64,000 nt of DNA from Acinetobacter wuhouensis (GTDB lineage Bacteria; Pseudomonadota; Gammaproteobacteria; Pseudomonadales; Moraxellaceae), in assembly GCF_001696605.3 (NCBI RefSeq), contig NZ_CP031716.1, forward strand, positions 2,108,001 to 2,172,000. Reading direction: 5' to 3'. Positions within the stretch are counted from its first letter, which is position 1. Each line of letters opens with the position of its first letter. Below are positions 33,170 through 41,489 of the stretch, one piece after another. The position numbers and the translations under genes are program-made. A model generated the notes under the pieces. That model was not told the origin of the DNA, ran no database searches, and worked only from the letters and a program-made list of their open reading frames with translations.

Positions 33170-36100
33170 ATGAATATGAATTCACCACAAAATTTAGACT
33201 CCCATACAAATTTGAATACAGCATCTATTCAAGATTTTGCACCAAGCTTAGATTACATCACTGAGTTTAAAGATAAGTCTGATTTAGAAGATGCAATCAA
33301 TACGGCTTGGCGTCGCTCTGAACCTGAATGCGTGGAGAATTTACTTGATCACAGTCAAATGTCCGAAGAGTTGAATCAAAAAATTTATGAGATTGCTTTT
33401 AATCTCGCGCATAGCTTACGTGACCGTAAAAGCTCATCTGGAAAAGCAGGCATTGTGCAAGGCTTATTGCAAGAGTTTTCTTTATCATCACAAGAAGGCA
33501 TTGCCTTGATGTGTTTGGCAGAAGCCTTACTGCGTATTCCAGACAGTGCAACTCGTGATTTATTAATCAAAGATAAAATTAACCAAGGCAACTGGAAAGA
33601 TCATTTAGGTCAAAGTAATTTGATGTTCGTGAATGCTGCAGCGTGGGGTTTAATGCTGACAGGCAAGCTCATGGAAACCCCAAAACAGAATAGCCTTTCT
33701 GGTATTTTAACCTCTCTTCTCGCGCGTACAGGTAAAGGCGTCATCCGTAAAGCTGTCGATGTGGCGATGCGTATGATGGGTGAGCAGTTTGTCACAGGTG
33801 AAACCATCGAAGAAGCTTTGGATAATGCCAAAGTACTTGAAGATAAAGGCTTCCGTTATTCTTATGATATGTTGGGTGAAGCTGCTTTAACTGAGCATGA
33901 TGCAGATCGTTATTTTGAAGATTACACCCAAGCCATTCATGCCATTGGTAAGGCTTCAGCAGGCAAAGATGTTTATTCCGGTCCAGGTATTTCAATCAAG
34001 CTTTCTGCATTACATCCACGCTATCAACGTTCACAAATCGCCCGTGTTCACGATGAACTCTATCCGCGTATTTTAAATCTTGCGCTTTTAGCCAAAACTT
34101 ATGACATCGGTTTAAATATTGATGCTGAAGAAGCAGATCGTTTAGAACTTTCTTTAGAGCTACTCGAACGCTTATGCTTTGAACCGCAATTGGCGGATTG
34201 GAAAGGTATCGGCTTCGTCATTCAAGCTTATCAAAAACGTTGTTTCTATGTGGTTGATTATATTGTTGACCTTGCAAAACGTAGCCAAAAACGTTTAATG
34301 ATTCGTTTGGTAAAAGGTGCTTACTGGGACAGTGAAATTAAAAAAGCACAAATTGATGGTATGTCAGATTACCCTGTCTTTACCCGTAAAGTGCATACCG
34401 ATTTGTCTTATATTGCCTGTGCGAAAAAACTGTTGGCTGCACCTGATCAAATCTATCCTCAATTTGCGACACATAATGCGCAAACCCTTGCCACGATTTA
34501 CCAATTGGCAGATCCACAAAAATATTATACAGGTCAATATGAGTTCCAATGCTTACACGGCATGGGCGAACCACTTTATGAACAAGTCGTAGGAAATGTT
34601 GCTGATAATAAACTTGGAATCCCTTGTCGTATTTATGCCCCAGTCGGTAATCACGAAACACTGCTTGCCTATTTAGTCCGCCGTTTATTGGAAAATGGCG
34701 CGAATACCTCTTTTGTTAATCGTATTGCAGATAAAAGTATTCAAATTGATGATCTCATTGAAGATCCAATTCATGAAATCATGCAAACTGCACAAAAAGA
34801 ACAAGCCATAGGTTTAAAACATCCTGCGATCCCTTTGCCTCAAGATTTGTATCAAGGCATTCGACAAAACTCAATGGGTTTAGATCTCGCCAATGACAGT
34901 GAATTGGCTGAATTAAACTGTATTGCTCAACAGTATTCTTCTCATCAATGGAACAGTGCTAGCCTCGTTGATCAGCTTGATATTCAAGATTTATCAGAAA
35001 GTAATGCAGTTGAAATCCGTAATCCATCGAATCATCAAGACCTCGTTGGCTATGTCATCGAAGCTGAAACAGCACAAGTAGATTTGGCTTTAGAAAATGC
35101 ACATCAAGCATTAGAGGATTGGAAAAATACCTCGAAAGACGTTCGTGCAGACTTACTGTTGAAAGCTGCGGATTTGATGGAAGCACGTATTCATGAGTTG
35201 ATGGTTTTATTAAACCGTGAGAGTGGTAAAACCTATAGCAATGCCATTGCAGAAGTCCGTGAAGCTGTGGATTTCCTCCGTTATTATGCAGCCCAAGCAA
35301 AAGCGATTGATCATAATACTGTCATAGAACCATTAGGAACTATTTTATGTATTAGTCCTTGGAACTTCCCATTGGCAATTTTTTCGGGGCAAATTTCGGC
35401 AGCTTTGGTTGCTGGAAATACCGTGATTGCAAAACCAGCGGAACAAACCCCTTTAATTGCAACACAAGCGATTCAAATTTTATGGGAAGCAGGCATTCCA
35501 AAATCAGTCGTACAACTTTTACCTGGTCGTGGTGAAACTGTTGGCGCCAAACTCAGCCAAGATGAACGTATCCAAGGTATTATGTTCACAGGTTCTACTG
35601 AAGTTGCCAAAATTTTACAGAAAACTGTTGCCCAAAGACTGAGCCCATCAGGACAACCAATTCCATTGATTGCCGAAACAGGTGGTCAAAATGCCATGAT
35701 TGTGGATTCATCAGCACTGACTGAGCAAGTTGTGATTGATGCAGTGAATTCAGCCTTTGATAGTGCGGGTCAACGTTGTTCTGCCCTGCGTGTACTCTGT
35801 GTGCAAGAAGACAATGCAGCGACATTGATCAAAATGCTCAAAGGTGCAATGCAACAGTTGAAAATCGGCAATCCGATTTTATTAAAAACTGATATTGGTC
35901 CTGTGATTGATCAAGAAGCACAGCAAAATATTGAAAAGCATATTGAAATGATGCGTAGCAAAGGTTATCCAGTCCATCAATTTGCAGATAATACCCCAAC
36001 ATCTGACTTAAATGCGGGTACATTTATTGTTCCAACCTTGATTGAACTACCGAATTTAAATGATTTAAAGCGTGAAGTCTTCGGTCCAGTCTTGCATGTG

Positions 36101-36955
36101 ATCACCTATAAATATGGTGAGTTAAAACAACTTTTAGAGCATATCAATTCTAAAGGTTATGGTTTAACGATGGGTTTACATACCCGTATCGATGAAACCA
36201 TTCAAACCACGATTGAGCATGCGGAAGTTGGAAATCTCTATATTAATCGCAATATTGTCGGTGCAGTCGTCGGTGTACAACCGTTTGGTGGTGAAGGTTT
36301 ATCAGGCACTGGACCTAAAGCAGGTGGTCCAATTTATCTATATAAATTGATGCAACATACCACATTGCCATTACAACCTTTTGGCACGGTAAAAACGCTT
36401 TCAACACTCAATACAAAAAATTCTGAAATTTATGAATTATTTGAAAAATGGGTAAAGCAAAACCATACTCAAATTCAATTACAACCATATCAATCTCCGG
36501 TCGCATTGTATGAGTTACCTGGACCTACAGGTGAATCTAACCAATATCAAATTGTGGCACGTCAACGTATCTTGGCGATTGCAGACAATGAAACTTCGCT
36601 ACTCGATCAATTCAATGCAATCTTAAGTTTAAATGCGCAAGCCATCATTTTGAGTGACAATACACTTGCCTTGAAAATGATTCAGTCTATGCCCCAAGCT
36701 TTAAAACAAAAATTCACGATGGTCAATGATTTAATCACTGGTGAATTTAATGCAGTCTTACACCAAGGCTCTCAACAAAGTTTGCAAAATACTCAAGCGA
36801 TGGTTGCACAACGCCAAGGTGCTATTGTAGGAATTACCCATTGTCATGATGTAAATGGGCAAATTCCACTTGAACCACTATTGATTGAACGCGCAATCAG
36901 CATCAATACAGCTGCTGCCGGTGGTAATGCAAGTTTGATGACACTAGATAGTTAA
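33170..36955 (+). CDS. putA: Bifunctional proline dehydrogenase / delta-1-pyrroline-5-carboxylate dehydrogenase
   Basis: PutA oxidises proline to glutamate in two channelled steps, using FAD then NAD+, on the inner face of the membrane. The 1261-aa product has the proline dehydrogenase barrel (about residues 230-560; FVIQAYQKRCFYVVDYIVDLA, RLVKGAYWDSEIK) and the aldehyde dehydrogenase part (about 620-1080). The latter has SPWNFPLAIFSGQ, the glutamate in AETGGQNAMIVDSSA and the nucleophile in GQRCSALR. A C-terminal domain follows, ending AAAGGNASLM. E. coli PutA carries an N-terminal ribbon-helix-helix domain; here it is absent, so regulation must come from elsewhere. The start at 33170 has ACAGGA at good distance; an ATG at 33161 is too close to it. 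Confidence 0.95.
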   Translation: MNMNSPQNLDSHTNLNTASIQDFAPSLDYITEFKDKSDLEDAINTAWRRSEPECVENLLDHSQMSEELNQKIYEIAFNLAHSLRDRKSSSGKAGIVQGLLQEFSLSSQEGIALMCLAEALLRIPDSATRDLLIKDKINQGNWKDHLGQSNLMFVNAAAWGLMLTGKLMETPKQNSLSGILTSLLARTGKGVIRKAVDVAMRMMGEQFVTGETIEEALDNAKVLEDKGFRYSYDMLGEAALTEHDADRYFEDYTQAIHAIGKASAGKDVYSGPGISIKLSALHPRYQRSQIARVHDELYPRILNLALLAKTYDIGLNIDAEEADRLELSLELLERLCFEPQLADWKGIGFVIQAYQKRCFYVVDYIVDLAKRSQKRLMIRLVKGAYWDSEIKKAQIDGMSDYPVFTRKVHTDLSYIACAKKLLAAPDQIYPQFATHNAQTLATIYQLADPQKYYTGQYEFQCLHGMGEPLYEQVVGNVADNKLGIPCRIYAPVGNHETLLAYLVRRLLENGANTSFVNRIADKSIQIDDLIEDPIHEIMQTAQKEQAIGLKHPAIPLPQDLYQGIRQNSMGLDLANDSELAELNCIAQQYSSHQWNSASLVDQLDIQDLSESNAVEIRNPSNHQDLVGYVIEAETAQVDLALENAHQALEDWKNTSKDVRADLLLKAADLMEARIHELMVLLNRESGKTYSNAIAEVREAVDFLRYYAAQAKAIDHNTVIEPLGTILCISPWNFPLAIFSGQISAALVAGNTVIAKPAEQTPLIATQAIQILWEAGIPKSVVQLLPGRGETVGAKLSQDERIQGIMFTGSTEVAKILQKTVAQRLSPSGQPIPLIAETGGQNAMIVDSSALTEQVVIDAVNSAFDSAGQRCSALRVLCVQEDNAATLIKMLKGAMQQLKIGNPILLKTDIGPVIDQEAQQNIEKHIEMMRSKGYPVHQFADNTPTSDLNAGTFIVPTLIELPNLNDLKREVFGPVLHVITYKYGELKQLLEHINSKGYGLTMGLHTRIDETIQTTIEHAEVGNLYINRNIVGAVVGVQPFGGEGLSGTGPKAGGPIYLYKLMQHTTLPLQPFGTVKTLSTLNTKNSEIYELFEKWVKQNHTQIQLQPYQSPVALYELPGPTGESNQYQIVARQRILAIADNETSLLDQFNAILSLNAQAIILSDNTLALKMIQSMPQALKQKFTMVNDLITGEFNAVLHQGSQQSLQNTQAMVAQRQGAIVGITHCHDVNGQIPLEPLLIERAISINTAAAGGNASLMTLDS

Positions 36956-37003
36956 GAGTTCATTGACTTTCTAAAGTAAAAAACCATCACATTTACACCG
37001 TAT

Positions 37004-37042
37004 TACCCAAGCTTTTTGAATGAGAAGCTTGGGTATTTTTAA
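37004..37042 (+). terminator. Terminator after putA
   Basis: TACCCAAGCTT pairs with AAGCTTGGGTA around a 10-base loop and is followed by TTTTTAA. It may also end the convergent TetR gene. Confidence 0.88.
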
Positions 37043-37067
37043 TGCCTTTGCAATCCAAAAATATTAT

Positions 37068-37637
37068 TCAATTTTTTATAAAACTTCTTTGAATTAACTC
37101 ATTTTTTATGTCTATTAATTTTTGCTGATTTTCAGATTTAAAGCCTTCCATCAACCATGCACCATCCGCAGCATAACGTAACAATTGTAAATTCATATCC
37201 TGATCAGTCGCTTGATGTCGCACCAAACGTTGTGCCAACCACTGGTTCCATTCTGCACAAAAAGCCTGATCTGAAATAAACGTTAGACACAAAGCTGACC
37301 ACACTGAACCGATCCCAAAATTCTCACTCGTTAATGTCAGCTCAATATAAGCACGTGTAAAACAACCATATTCAATCGTTTTCGTTGCTAGATATTTTTC
37401 AACTTCATCATCTAAAGTATGCATTGCACTGCTGATCATTGCCGTAATTAAGCTTTGTTTATTGGGGAAATGATGAAACACGCCCCCCTTTGTCACATTT
37501 GATAAATCTGCTACAGCCTGAATAGATACACCTTGCATACCACTTTCTGCGGCAAGTCGCATGGTATTTTGCAAGATAAGCTGTCGAACTTTTTCCGGCT
37601 CTTTTTTACGTTGATGCGCGTTGCTAATCTGAGTCAA
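37068..37637 (-). CDS. TetR/AcrR family repressor
   Basis: A 189-aa TetR-type protein. The N-terminal helix-turn-helix region is RQLILQNTMRLAAESGMQGVSIQAVADLSNVTKGGVFHHFPNKQSLITAM, the standard pattern; the C-terminal part (about 70-189) is the ligand-binding helical domain, with Trp-rich segments (SVWSALC, EWNQWL). Its ATG lies one base past the stop of the SMR pump gene, so the two form an operon. It probably represses it through the TACCA-type site upstream of the pump and is released by a toxic cation or dye. Confidence 0.9.
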   Translation of the reverse strand: MTQISNAHQRKKEPEKVRQLILQNTMRLAAESGMQGVSIQAVADLSNVTKGGVFHHFPNKQSLITAMISSAMHTLDDEVEKYLATKTIEYGCFTRAYIELTLTSENFGIGSVWSALCLTFISDQAFCAEWNQWLAQRLVRHQATDQDMNLQLLRYAADGAWLMEGFKSENQQKLIDIKNELIQRSFIKN

Positions 37638-37638
37638 A

Positions 37639-37983
37639 TTAATGCCCTGCGGTAGTTGAAAATAAATTAATTACGATAACACCTGAAATAATCAAAGCAA
37701 TACCAATCATCGCAGCAAGATCAAGACTTTGTTTAAATACAATAAATCCTAAAAATGCTGTCAATACGATACCAACACCCGCCCAAATTGCATAAGTAAT
37801 TCCCAATGGAATGACTTTCACCACTTGTGATAACAAGTAAAAGGCGATGCTATATAACACCAAAACGGTTAAAGACGGCACTAATTTAGTAAAACCTTCT
37901 GATTTTACAATAAATGTAGAACCAATCACCTCTGAAACAATAGCAAATGCTAAGAGTAGATATGCAGTTAAAATAGGATTCAT
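37639..37983 (-). CDS. Small multidrug resistance (EmrE-type) efflux pump
   Basis: A 114-aa inner-membrane protein with four helices, working as an antiparallel dimer that exchanges protons for hydrophobic cations. It matches EmrE: AIVSEVIGSTFIVKSEGF with the essential membrane glutamate near residue 18, then the conserved YAIWAGVGIVLTAFLGF, and LDLAAMIGIALIISGVIVINLFS. The GVGIVL and W-A-G motif are typical of the SMP class rather than the Gdx (guanidinium) class. Specific drugs cannot be named. It is the first gene of the operon with the TetR repressor. Confidence 0.92.
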   Translation of the reverse strand: MNPILTAYLLLAFAIVSEVIGSTFIVKSEGFTKLVPSLTVLVLYSIAFYLLSQVVKVIPLGITYAIWAGVGIVLTAFLGFIVFKQSLDLAAMIGIALIISGVIVINLFSTTAGH

Positions 37984-38001
37984 GAATAACTCAAAATGAA
38001 G

Positions 38002-38019
38002 ATACCAACCAAATGGTAT
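38002..38019 (-). promoter_or_regulatory. Probable TetR operator before the SMR pump
   Basis: ATACCA and TGGTAT flank a six-base spacer in an 18-bp inverted repeat, 18 bases before the pump start codon. The position and spacing suit a TetR dimer. Confidence 0.65.
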
Positions 38020-38119
38020 GTTAATATATTCTAGCTAAAATTTAAAATTAATTTCGATATGATATAAATATTTCTTAATAATAAATGTAAATCTATGATA
38101 ATTATATTTTTTGAAAACA

Positions 38120-38153
38120 AAAAAGTGAAATATTTTTCAATATTTCACTTTTA
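38120..38153 (-). terminator. Strong hairpin terminator
   Basis: AAAAGTGAAATATT pairs with AATATTTCACTTTT around a 4-base loop, with a T-run on the minus strand (also T-rich on plus). It lies 24 bases past the stop of the small ORF at 38177, which supports that ORF being transcribed. Confidence 0.85.
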
Positions 38154-38176
38154 TAGATCCTGCTTTTACTTTGCCA

Positions 38177-38290
38177 TCAAGCTGGACTTACAATGTAAAA
38201 GAAAGAAATGATAGCAATCAATACAAATACAGCGAGAACCAAATAAGTATTTAACGTATTGAAACTTTTTAAAAAATTTAAAATTTCCAT
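38177..38290 (-). CDS. Putative 37-aa single-helix membrane protein
   Basis: ATG 38290 to TGA 38177 encodes 37 residues: a polar start MEILNFLKSFNTLNTY, then a membrane helix LVLAVFVLIAIISFFYIV and a short SPA end. It would be a small bitopic inner-membrane protein. No strong ribosome site is seen (a GTGA stretch lies about 12 bases before). A strong terminator follows directly. No known family is recognised; small stress or transporter-regulating peptides have this shape. Confidence 0.55.
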   Translation of the reverse strand: MEILNFLKSFNTLNTYLVLAVFVLIAIISFFYIVSPA

Positions 38291-38886
38291 TTTTTATTTT
38301 TCACAAAAAAACCAGACATTATAATAATATAATTTGTCCAACTTTGTAAGAACATTAAGTTAAATTAAATTTATAAAACATTTTTAAGAGTGACTTTTTG
38401 TATCAAAATCTGCTGATAAAAAACTAAAAATTACAGTAAAAAATTATCATTATCAAATGATAAATATTATCATAATATTGATTTTATTTACTTATTTTTC
38501 AAAAATCATAATAATCTAGTAAAAATAGAATCAAACAAAAAGTATGCCAACTGCTTTATATTTATTAATTATGCTTAACAAATAATTTTATACGTGAATA
38601 AAAAAGTATCCGCTTTCTTTAAATTCAAATCATAATTTAATTATTGGTAAAAAATGTGCACAATCCCGTATAAACCGAGATAAATTCAACTTAACAATCT
38701 GAACTCATTTTTTTCGATATGTATCTCCATTTTGTTTATTTAAACAAAAAATTTTAAATTAAAATTAAATAATTTGATGGATAACTCTTATCAATATTTT
38801 ATTATTTTTTTTCATAAAAAATTTAGACTCTCATCCTTGAGATAATTTTTAATACAAAAATTTAAATGTGTATTTTTTAAGCAAAT
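38291..38886. other. AT-rich intergenic stretch, nothing recognised
   Basis: Very AT-rich, with only very short ORFs on either strand (the longest examined ends after about 13 codons) and no clear hairpin, repeat or RNA. It may mark the transition from core to accessory DNA. Confidence 0.5.
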
Positions 38887-39111
38887 TTATCGAACTTCAA
38901 AATAATGTTTTTCTGTCACTACTTTAATTTTGATATTTTTATAAAAGCGGAGTAATGGATCATTTGGGTCTTTCTTGAGCGCATCAGCGAATTTATCTTC
39001 ATGCATCAATTGTGCATAAGTCTTATAACCGATTTCTAATACAGAAGGTTCCTTACCCTCAAGTTGGTAATCTTCAATACGCTTATTGATTTTCTTGACA
39101 CTAATTTCCAT
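38887..39111 (-). CDS. Small hypothetical protein
   Basis: A 74-aa, charged, soluble protein rich in Lys, Glu and Asp, starting MEISVKKINKRIEDYQLEGK. I start it at 39111, where GGAGG lies five bases before the ATG, rather than at 39123. The central GYKTYAQLMHEDKFADALKKDPNDPLLRFYKNIKIKVV suggests a helix pair and a strand. No family recognised. Its leader (TATGGAGGCT) is shared with the gene at 39864. Confidence 0.6.
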   Translation of the reverse strand: MEISVKKINKRIEDYQLEGKEPSVLEIGYKTYAQLMHEDKFADALKKDPNDPLLRFYKNIKIKVVTEKHYFEVR

Positions 39112-39315
39112 CACAGCCTCCATAAATCTTTTTTTTTATAACATTGTTTTATGACATTTATATTTAAATAACACAGTAATTTGACTTTCGAATTTTTATT
39201 ACATCAATCTAATAATTAGTAAATATTTATTAAGAAAATTCAAATAAATTATTCAGATGAACATTTTACCTTATGATGAAATCCCTTTCGATCTACTCCA
39301 AAATAAAGCTAATAA

Positions 39316-39531
39316 TTAAACCTTCGCAATTTGTTGATGTAAGCTTTGTAAAAAAATATCAGCCTCAGCTTTAGTTTCACATTTCTTGTGATACGTACCA
39401 TTGGCTTTATAATTATGCGGAGTATATTCAATATCTATAGAAAAATTTTGTGTAATCATGTTTTTAGAAACATGTACAGCAATGATATGAATTGAATTTA
39501 GGTAAAAACCATCTTCTATTTTAACCAACAT
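39316..39531 (-). CDS. Small hypothetical protein
   Basis: A 71-aa protein without signal peptide. The start MLVKIEDGFYLNSIHIIAVHV looks like paired strands, the middle SIDIEYTPHNYKANGTYHKKCETK is polar, and the end AEADIFLQSLHQQIAK is a helix. This beta-beta-beta-alpha order is seen in small regulatory folds, but no family is recognised. It reads with the gene at 38887, about 200 bases apart. Confidence 0.55.
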   Translation of the reverse strand: MLVKIEDGFYLNSIHIIAVHVSKNMITQNFSIDIEYTPHNYKANGTYHKKCETKAEADIFLQSLHQQIAKV

Positions 39532-39863
39532 TTTACAGCCTCGAACTGATCACACAGGAAGTTAAAACAAAAAAGCCCATCATAGGATGATGAGCTTATT
39601 GTTTAAATAATTTAAACCGTATTGTACATTAATTTAGCTAAAATTGATTTTTTTTGATTGTTTTTTATCTACGACATCCCCCCAATCTATGCTTTTTTTT
39701 ACAATATCTTTAAAAAACATAACTCAATTATACGTTTCCAATTTTATTGTTTGACAATTTGCTCTCTTTTTCCAACTTATCGATGCTAAATTAATAGCGT
39801 GACACAAATCACAAAATTATTTTCTAATGATTTATTATGCTTTATTTTATGGAGGCTTTCTCT

Positions 39864-40145
39864 ATGAATTATTTGATTATTTTAAACTCTTCACACGATT
39901 ACCATTTTGATGAAGTTCATAAAATCATCCAAAATTATGATTCATCTATCCGTGTGAATACCTCAACTTGGCTAGTGAATACAATCTATGATGCTAAAAT
40001 CATTCGTCAACATTTATCCAATATTTTAGGAATAAATGATTCACTCCTTGCTTTTAAAGTTGATCATGAACACTCTTTTGCCAATGAATTAGATTTAAAT
40101 GATTGGATGGAGGAAATGGAACAGAAAACTGTATTAAGCCCTTAA
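39864..40145 (+). CDS. Small protein with possible SinR/Cas2-like ferredoxin fold
   Basis: A 93-aa protein starting at ATG 39864, which has GGAGG eight bases before it; the ATG at 39837 has no ribosome site. MNYLIILNSSHDYHFDEVHKIIQNY, then STWLVNTIYDAKIIRQHLSNILGINDSLLAFKV gives a beta-alpha-beta-beta-alpha-beta order. The S-T-W-L-V strand and the D-S-L-L strand recall SinR- and Cas2-like small proteins. This is a fold guess from pattern only; the catalytic aspartate of Cas2 is not evident. The acidic C-terminal tail (DWMEEMEQ) is unexplained. Confidence 0.5.
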   Translation: MNYLIILNSSHDYHFDEVHKIIQNYDSSIRVNTSTWLVNTIYDAKIIRQHLSNILGINDSLLAFKVDHEHSFANELDLNDWMEEMEQKTVLSP

Positions 40146-40186
40146 ATTGATAATCCATTCAAAACAGTTGATAAAAGCAAATAAAA

Positions 40187-40211
40187 AGCTACTCCGTTTA
40201 TAGAAGTAGCT
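40187..40211 (+). terminator. Weak hairpin after the SinR-like gene
   Basis: AAGCTACT pairs with AGTAGCTT around a 9-base loop, about 45 bases past the stop. The trailing sequence is T-rich but broken. Confidence 0.45.
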
Positions 40212-40385
40212 TCTCAATTTCGTATTAGCTAATCAGTTTTATGAATGTATTAAACACTCAGCATACTACTGAGAGTTTCAATTTCAAGAATGATATAAAT
40301 TATTGAAATTAATTGTTTTTATTCATTTAAAAAATTCCACCTGCAAAATTCCAGCAAAATAAAAACAAAACTCAAGCATAAATGA

Positions 40386-40448
40386 TTAGTTTGATTGATG
40401 TTTTTGACCATCATCTAAAACTAATTTTAGCAGTTTGATGTTATGCAT
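40386..40448 (-). CDS. Putative 20-aa peptide with strong ribosome site
   Basis: ATG 40448 to TAA 40386 encodes MHNIKLLKLVLDDGQKHQSN. AGGAGG lies six bases before the ATG, one of the best ribosome sites in the window. The same GGAGGCTGT or GGAGGCT element precedes two other accessory genes nearby. It is either a real micropeptide or a leader peptide. No family recognised. Confidence 0.4.
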   Translation of the reverse strand: MHNIKLLKLVLDDGQKHQSN

Positions 40449-40489
40449 AAACAGCCTCCTGAAACAATTCTTTTTCTTTTTTGGCTCTT

Positions 40490-40529
40490 CGGAATATCTA
40501 GTGGAATTTAATAATTCATAGATATTCCG
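40490..40529. repeat. Perfect 11-bp inverted repeat
   Basis: CGGAATATCTA (40490-40500) and TAGATATTCCG (40519-40529) are separated by 18 bases. The repeat lies about 40 bases upstream of the 20-aa peptide and just past the stop of the antirepressor-like gene, so it could be that gene's terminator stem or a repressor site. No T-run is seen. Confidence 0.55.
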
Positions 40530-40551
40530 TAAAACCAATAAATAGTAGAAA

Positions 40552-41346
40552 TTATATCGGTAAATTTTTCTGATAAGTTCCTGCTAACCAATCAAAATTT
40601 TTCACACATTCTTCTAATGCTTGTTTCTTGGTGGGCTTTACAAACCACCATGCCACAAATGCACCATCTTTAAAATTGTCGTTGATTCTATAATACATCG
40701 TCGGGTTTAGTTTCTTGATCGAATCACCAAACTCTCTCCACCATTCACGCACCCAAATCATATGAGTTGCCAACGCATGTAAGTTTTGTAATTCAGCTTC
40801 ACTAAATTGTTTCTTTTCAGCATTACTGTATAAAGCGATTAAGTGATGTACGTACTCAACTGCTACAGGTATGACATCGTAAGGGATGTCTTCAATGTGT
40901 TCTACGTTGAAACGCTGATGTACGAGCTTATAAGCATCGCTATAGTTTAAATGCTTCGTTTTAGCTACAAGCATGTTCACGGCGTTGGTTAATGGCTCTC
41001 GTTCAGATTTGTGGGTTTTGGCTACAGGTGCACCAACCTCCTTATCTAAAATATCGAGTACCCATTTGCGGAATTCTTTGGCAACAGGAGTACGGGCAAA
41101 GAACGTGATGAGATGTGCCCCACGTAAGCTGAATACCCGTAACACCAAATTGGGGTTCTGGGGGTTATCTATAATTTTTGTCATATCATGAGCAAATTCA
41201 TCATTATTTCGGTCATAAATTTTGGTTACGGCATCAGCTCGTGAATAACCCAAAGCACTTGATAATTCTGTTGATGGAATCCAAATTTGCTGATCATTGC
41301 TTTGTATTGGATGAAATTGCATTGCATTAAATGTTAAACTGTTCAT
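40552..41346 (-). CDS. BRO-family phage antirepressor-like protein
   Basis: A 264-aa protein from ATG 41346 (AAGGAA eight to nine bases before); the earlier in-frame ATG at 41394 would put 16 residues over a GC-rich hairpin. Residues about 5-105 form a Bro-N domain: FHPIQSNDQQIWIPSTELSSALGYSRADAVTKIYDRN, then LRVFSLRGAHLITFFARTPVAKEFRKWVLDIL. This domain is found in phage antirepressors and binds DNA. The C-terminal half is helical with a Trp-rich MIWVREWWREFGDSIKKL. It probably works in the lysogeny switch of a resident or former prophage, diverging from the Arc-type repressor. Confidence 0.82.
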   Translation of the reverse strand: MNSLTFNAMQFHPIQSNDQQIWIPSTELSSALGYSRADAVTKIYDRNNDEFAHDMTKIIDNPQNPNLVLRVFSLRGAHLITFFARTPVAKEFRKWVLDILDKEVGAPVAKTHKSEREPLTNAVNMLVAKTKHLNYSDAYKLVHQRFNVEHIEDIPYDVIPVAVEYVHHLIALYSNAEKKQFSEAELQNLHALATHMIWVREWWREFGDSIKKLNPTMYYRINDNFKDGAFVAWWFVKPTKKQALEECVKNFDWLAGTYQKNLPI

Positions 41347-41376
41347 ATCAATATTCCTTGAAGATTGTTGATAACT

Positions 41377-41413
41377 CGCCCCGTGATCCGCCAAGATTTT
41401 TCGGGGCGTTTTT
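41377..41413 (+). terminator. GC-rich hairpin with T-run in the divergent leader
   Basis: CGCCCCG pairs with CGGGGCG around an 18-base loop, with TTTTT after it on the plus strand. It lies in the leader of the antirepressor gene and points the other way, so it would stop plus-strand transcripts entering the operator region. An attenuator role is also possible. Confidence 0.6.
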
Positions 41414-41414
41414 A

Positions 41415-41434
41415 TGACACCACTTTTAGTGCCT
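41415..41434. promoter_or_regulatory. Operator copy 1 before the Arc-type gene
   Basis: TGACACCACTTTTAGTGCCT is an imperfect copy of the 20-bp palindrome at 41453. It lies between the divergent antirepressor and Arc-type genes. Confidence 0.65.
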
Positions 41435-41452
41435 ATTGACGCAACATTACAA

Positions 41453-41472
41453 TGACACTACTATTGGTGTCA
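41453..41472. promoter_or_regulatory. Operator copy 2 before the Arc-type gene
   Basis: TGACACTACTATTGGTGTCA is a 20-bp palindrome with perfect TGACAC/GTGTCA arms, 38 bases from copy 1 and 17 bases before the Arc-type start. Paired sites suit a ribbon-helix-helix repressor binding as a tetramer. Confidence 0.75.
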
Positions 41473-41489
41473 ATAGATAGGGGTTAAAA

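Noticed and set aside
33792..36023. Several frames of 61-93 aa inside putA
   Set aside because: Antisense or shifted frames of putA; none has a ribosome site or family motif.
39257..39319. 20-codon plus-strand ORF starting MNILPYDEIP
   Set aside because: No ribosome site and no terminator; weaker than the 20-aa peptide at 40448.
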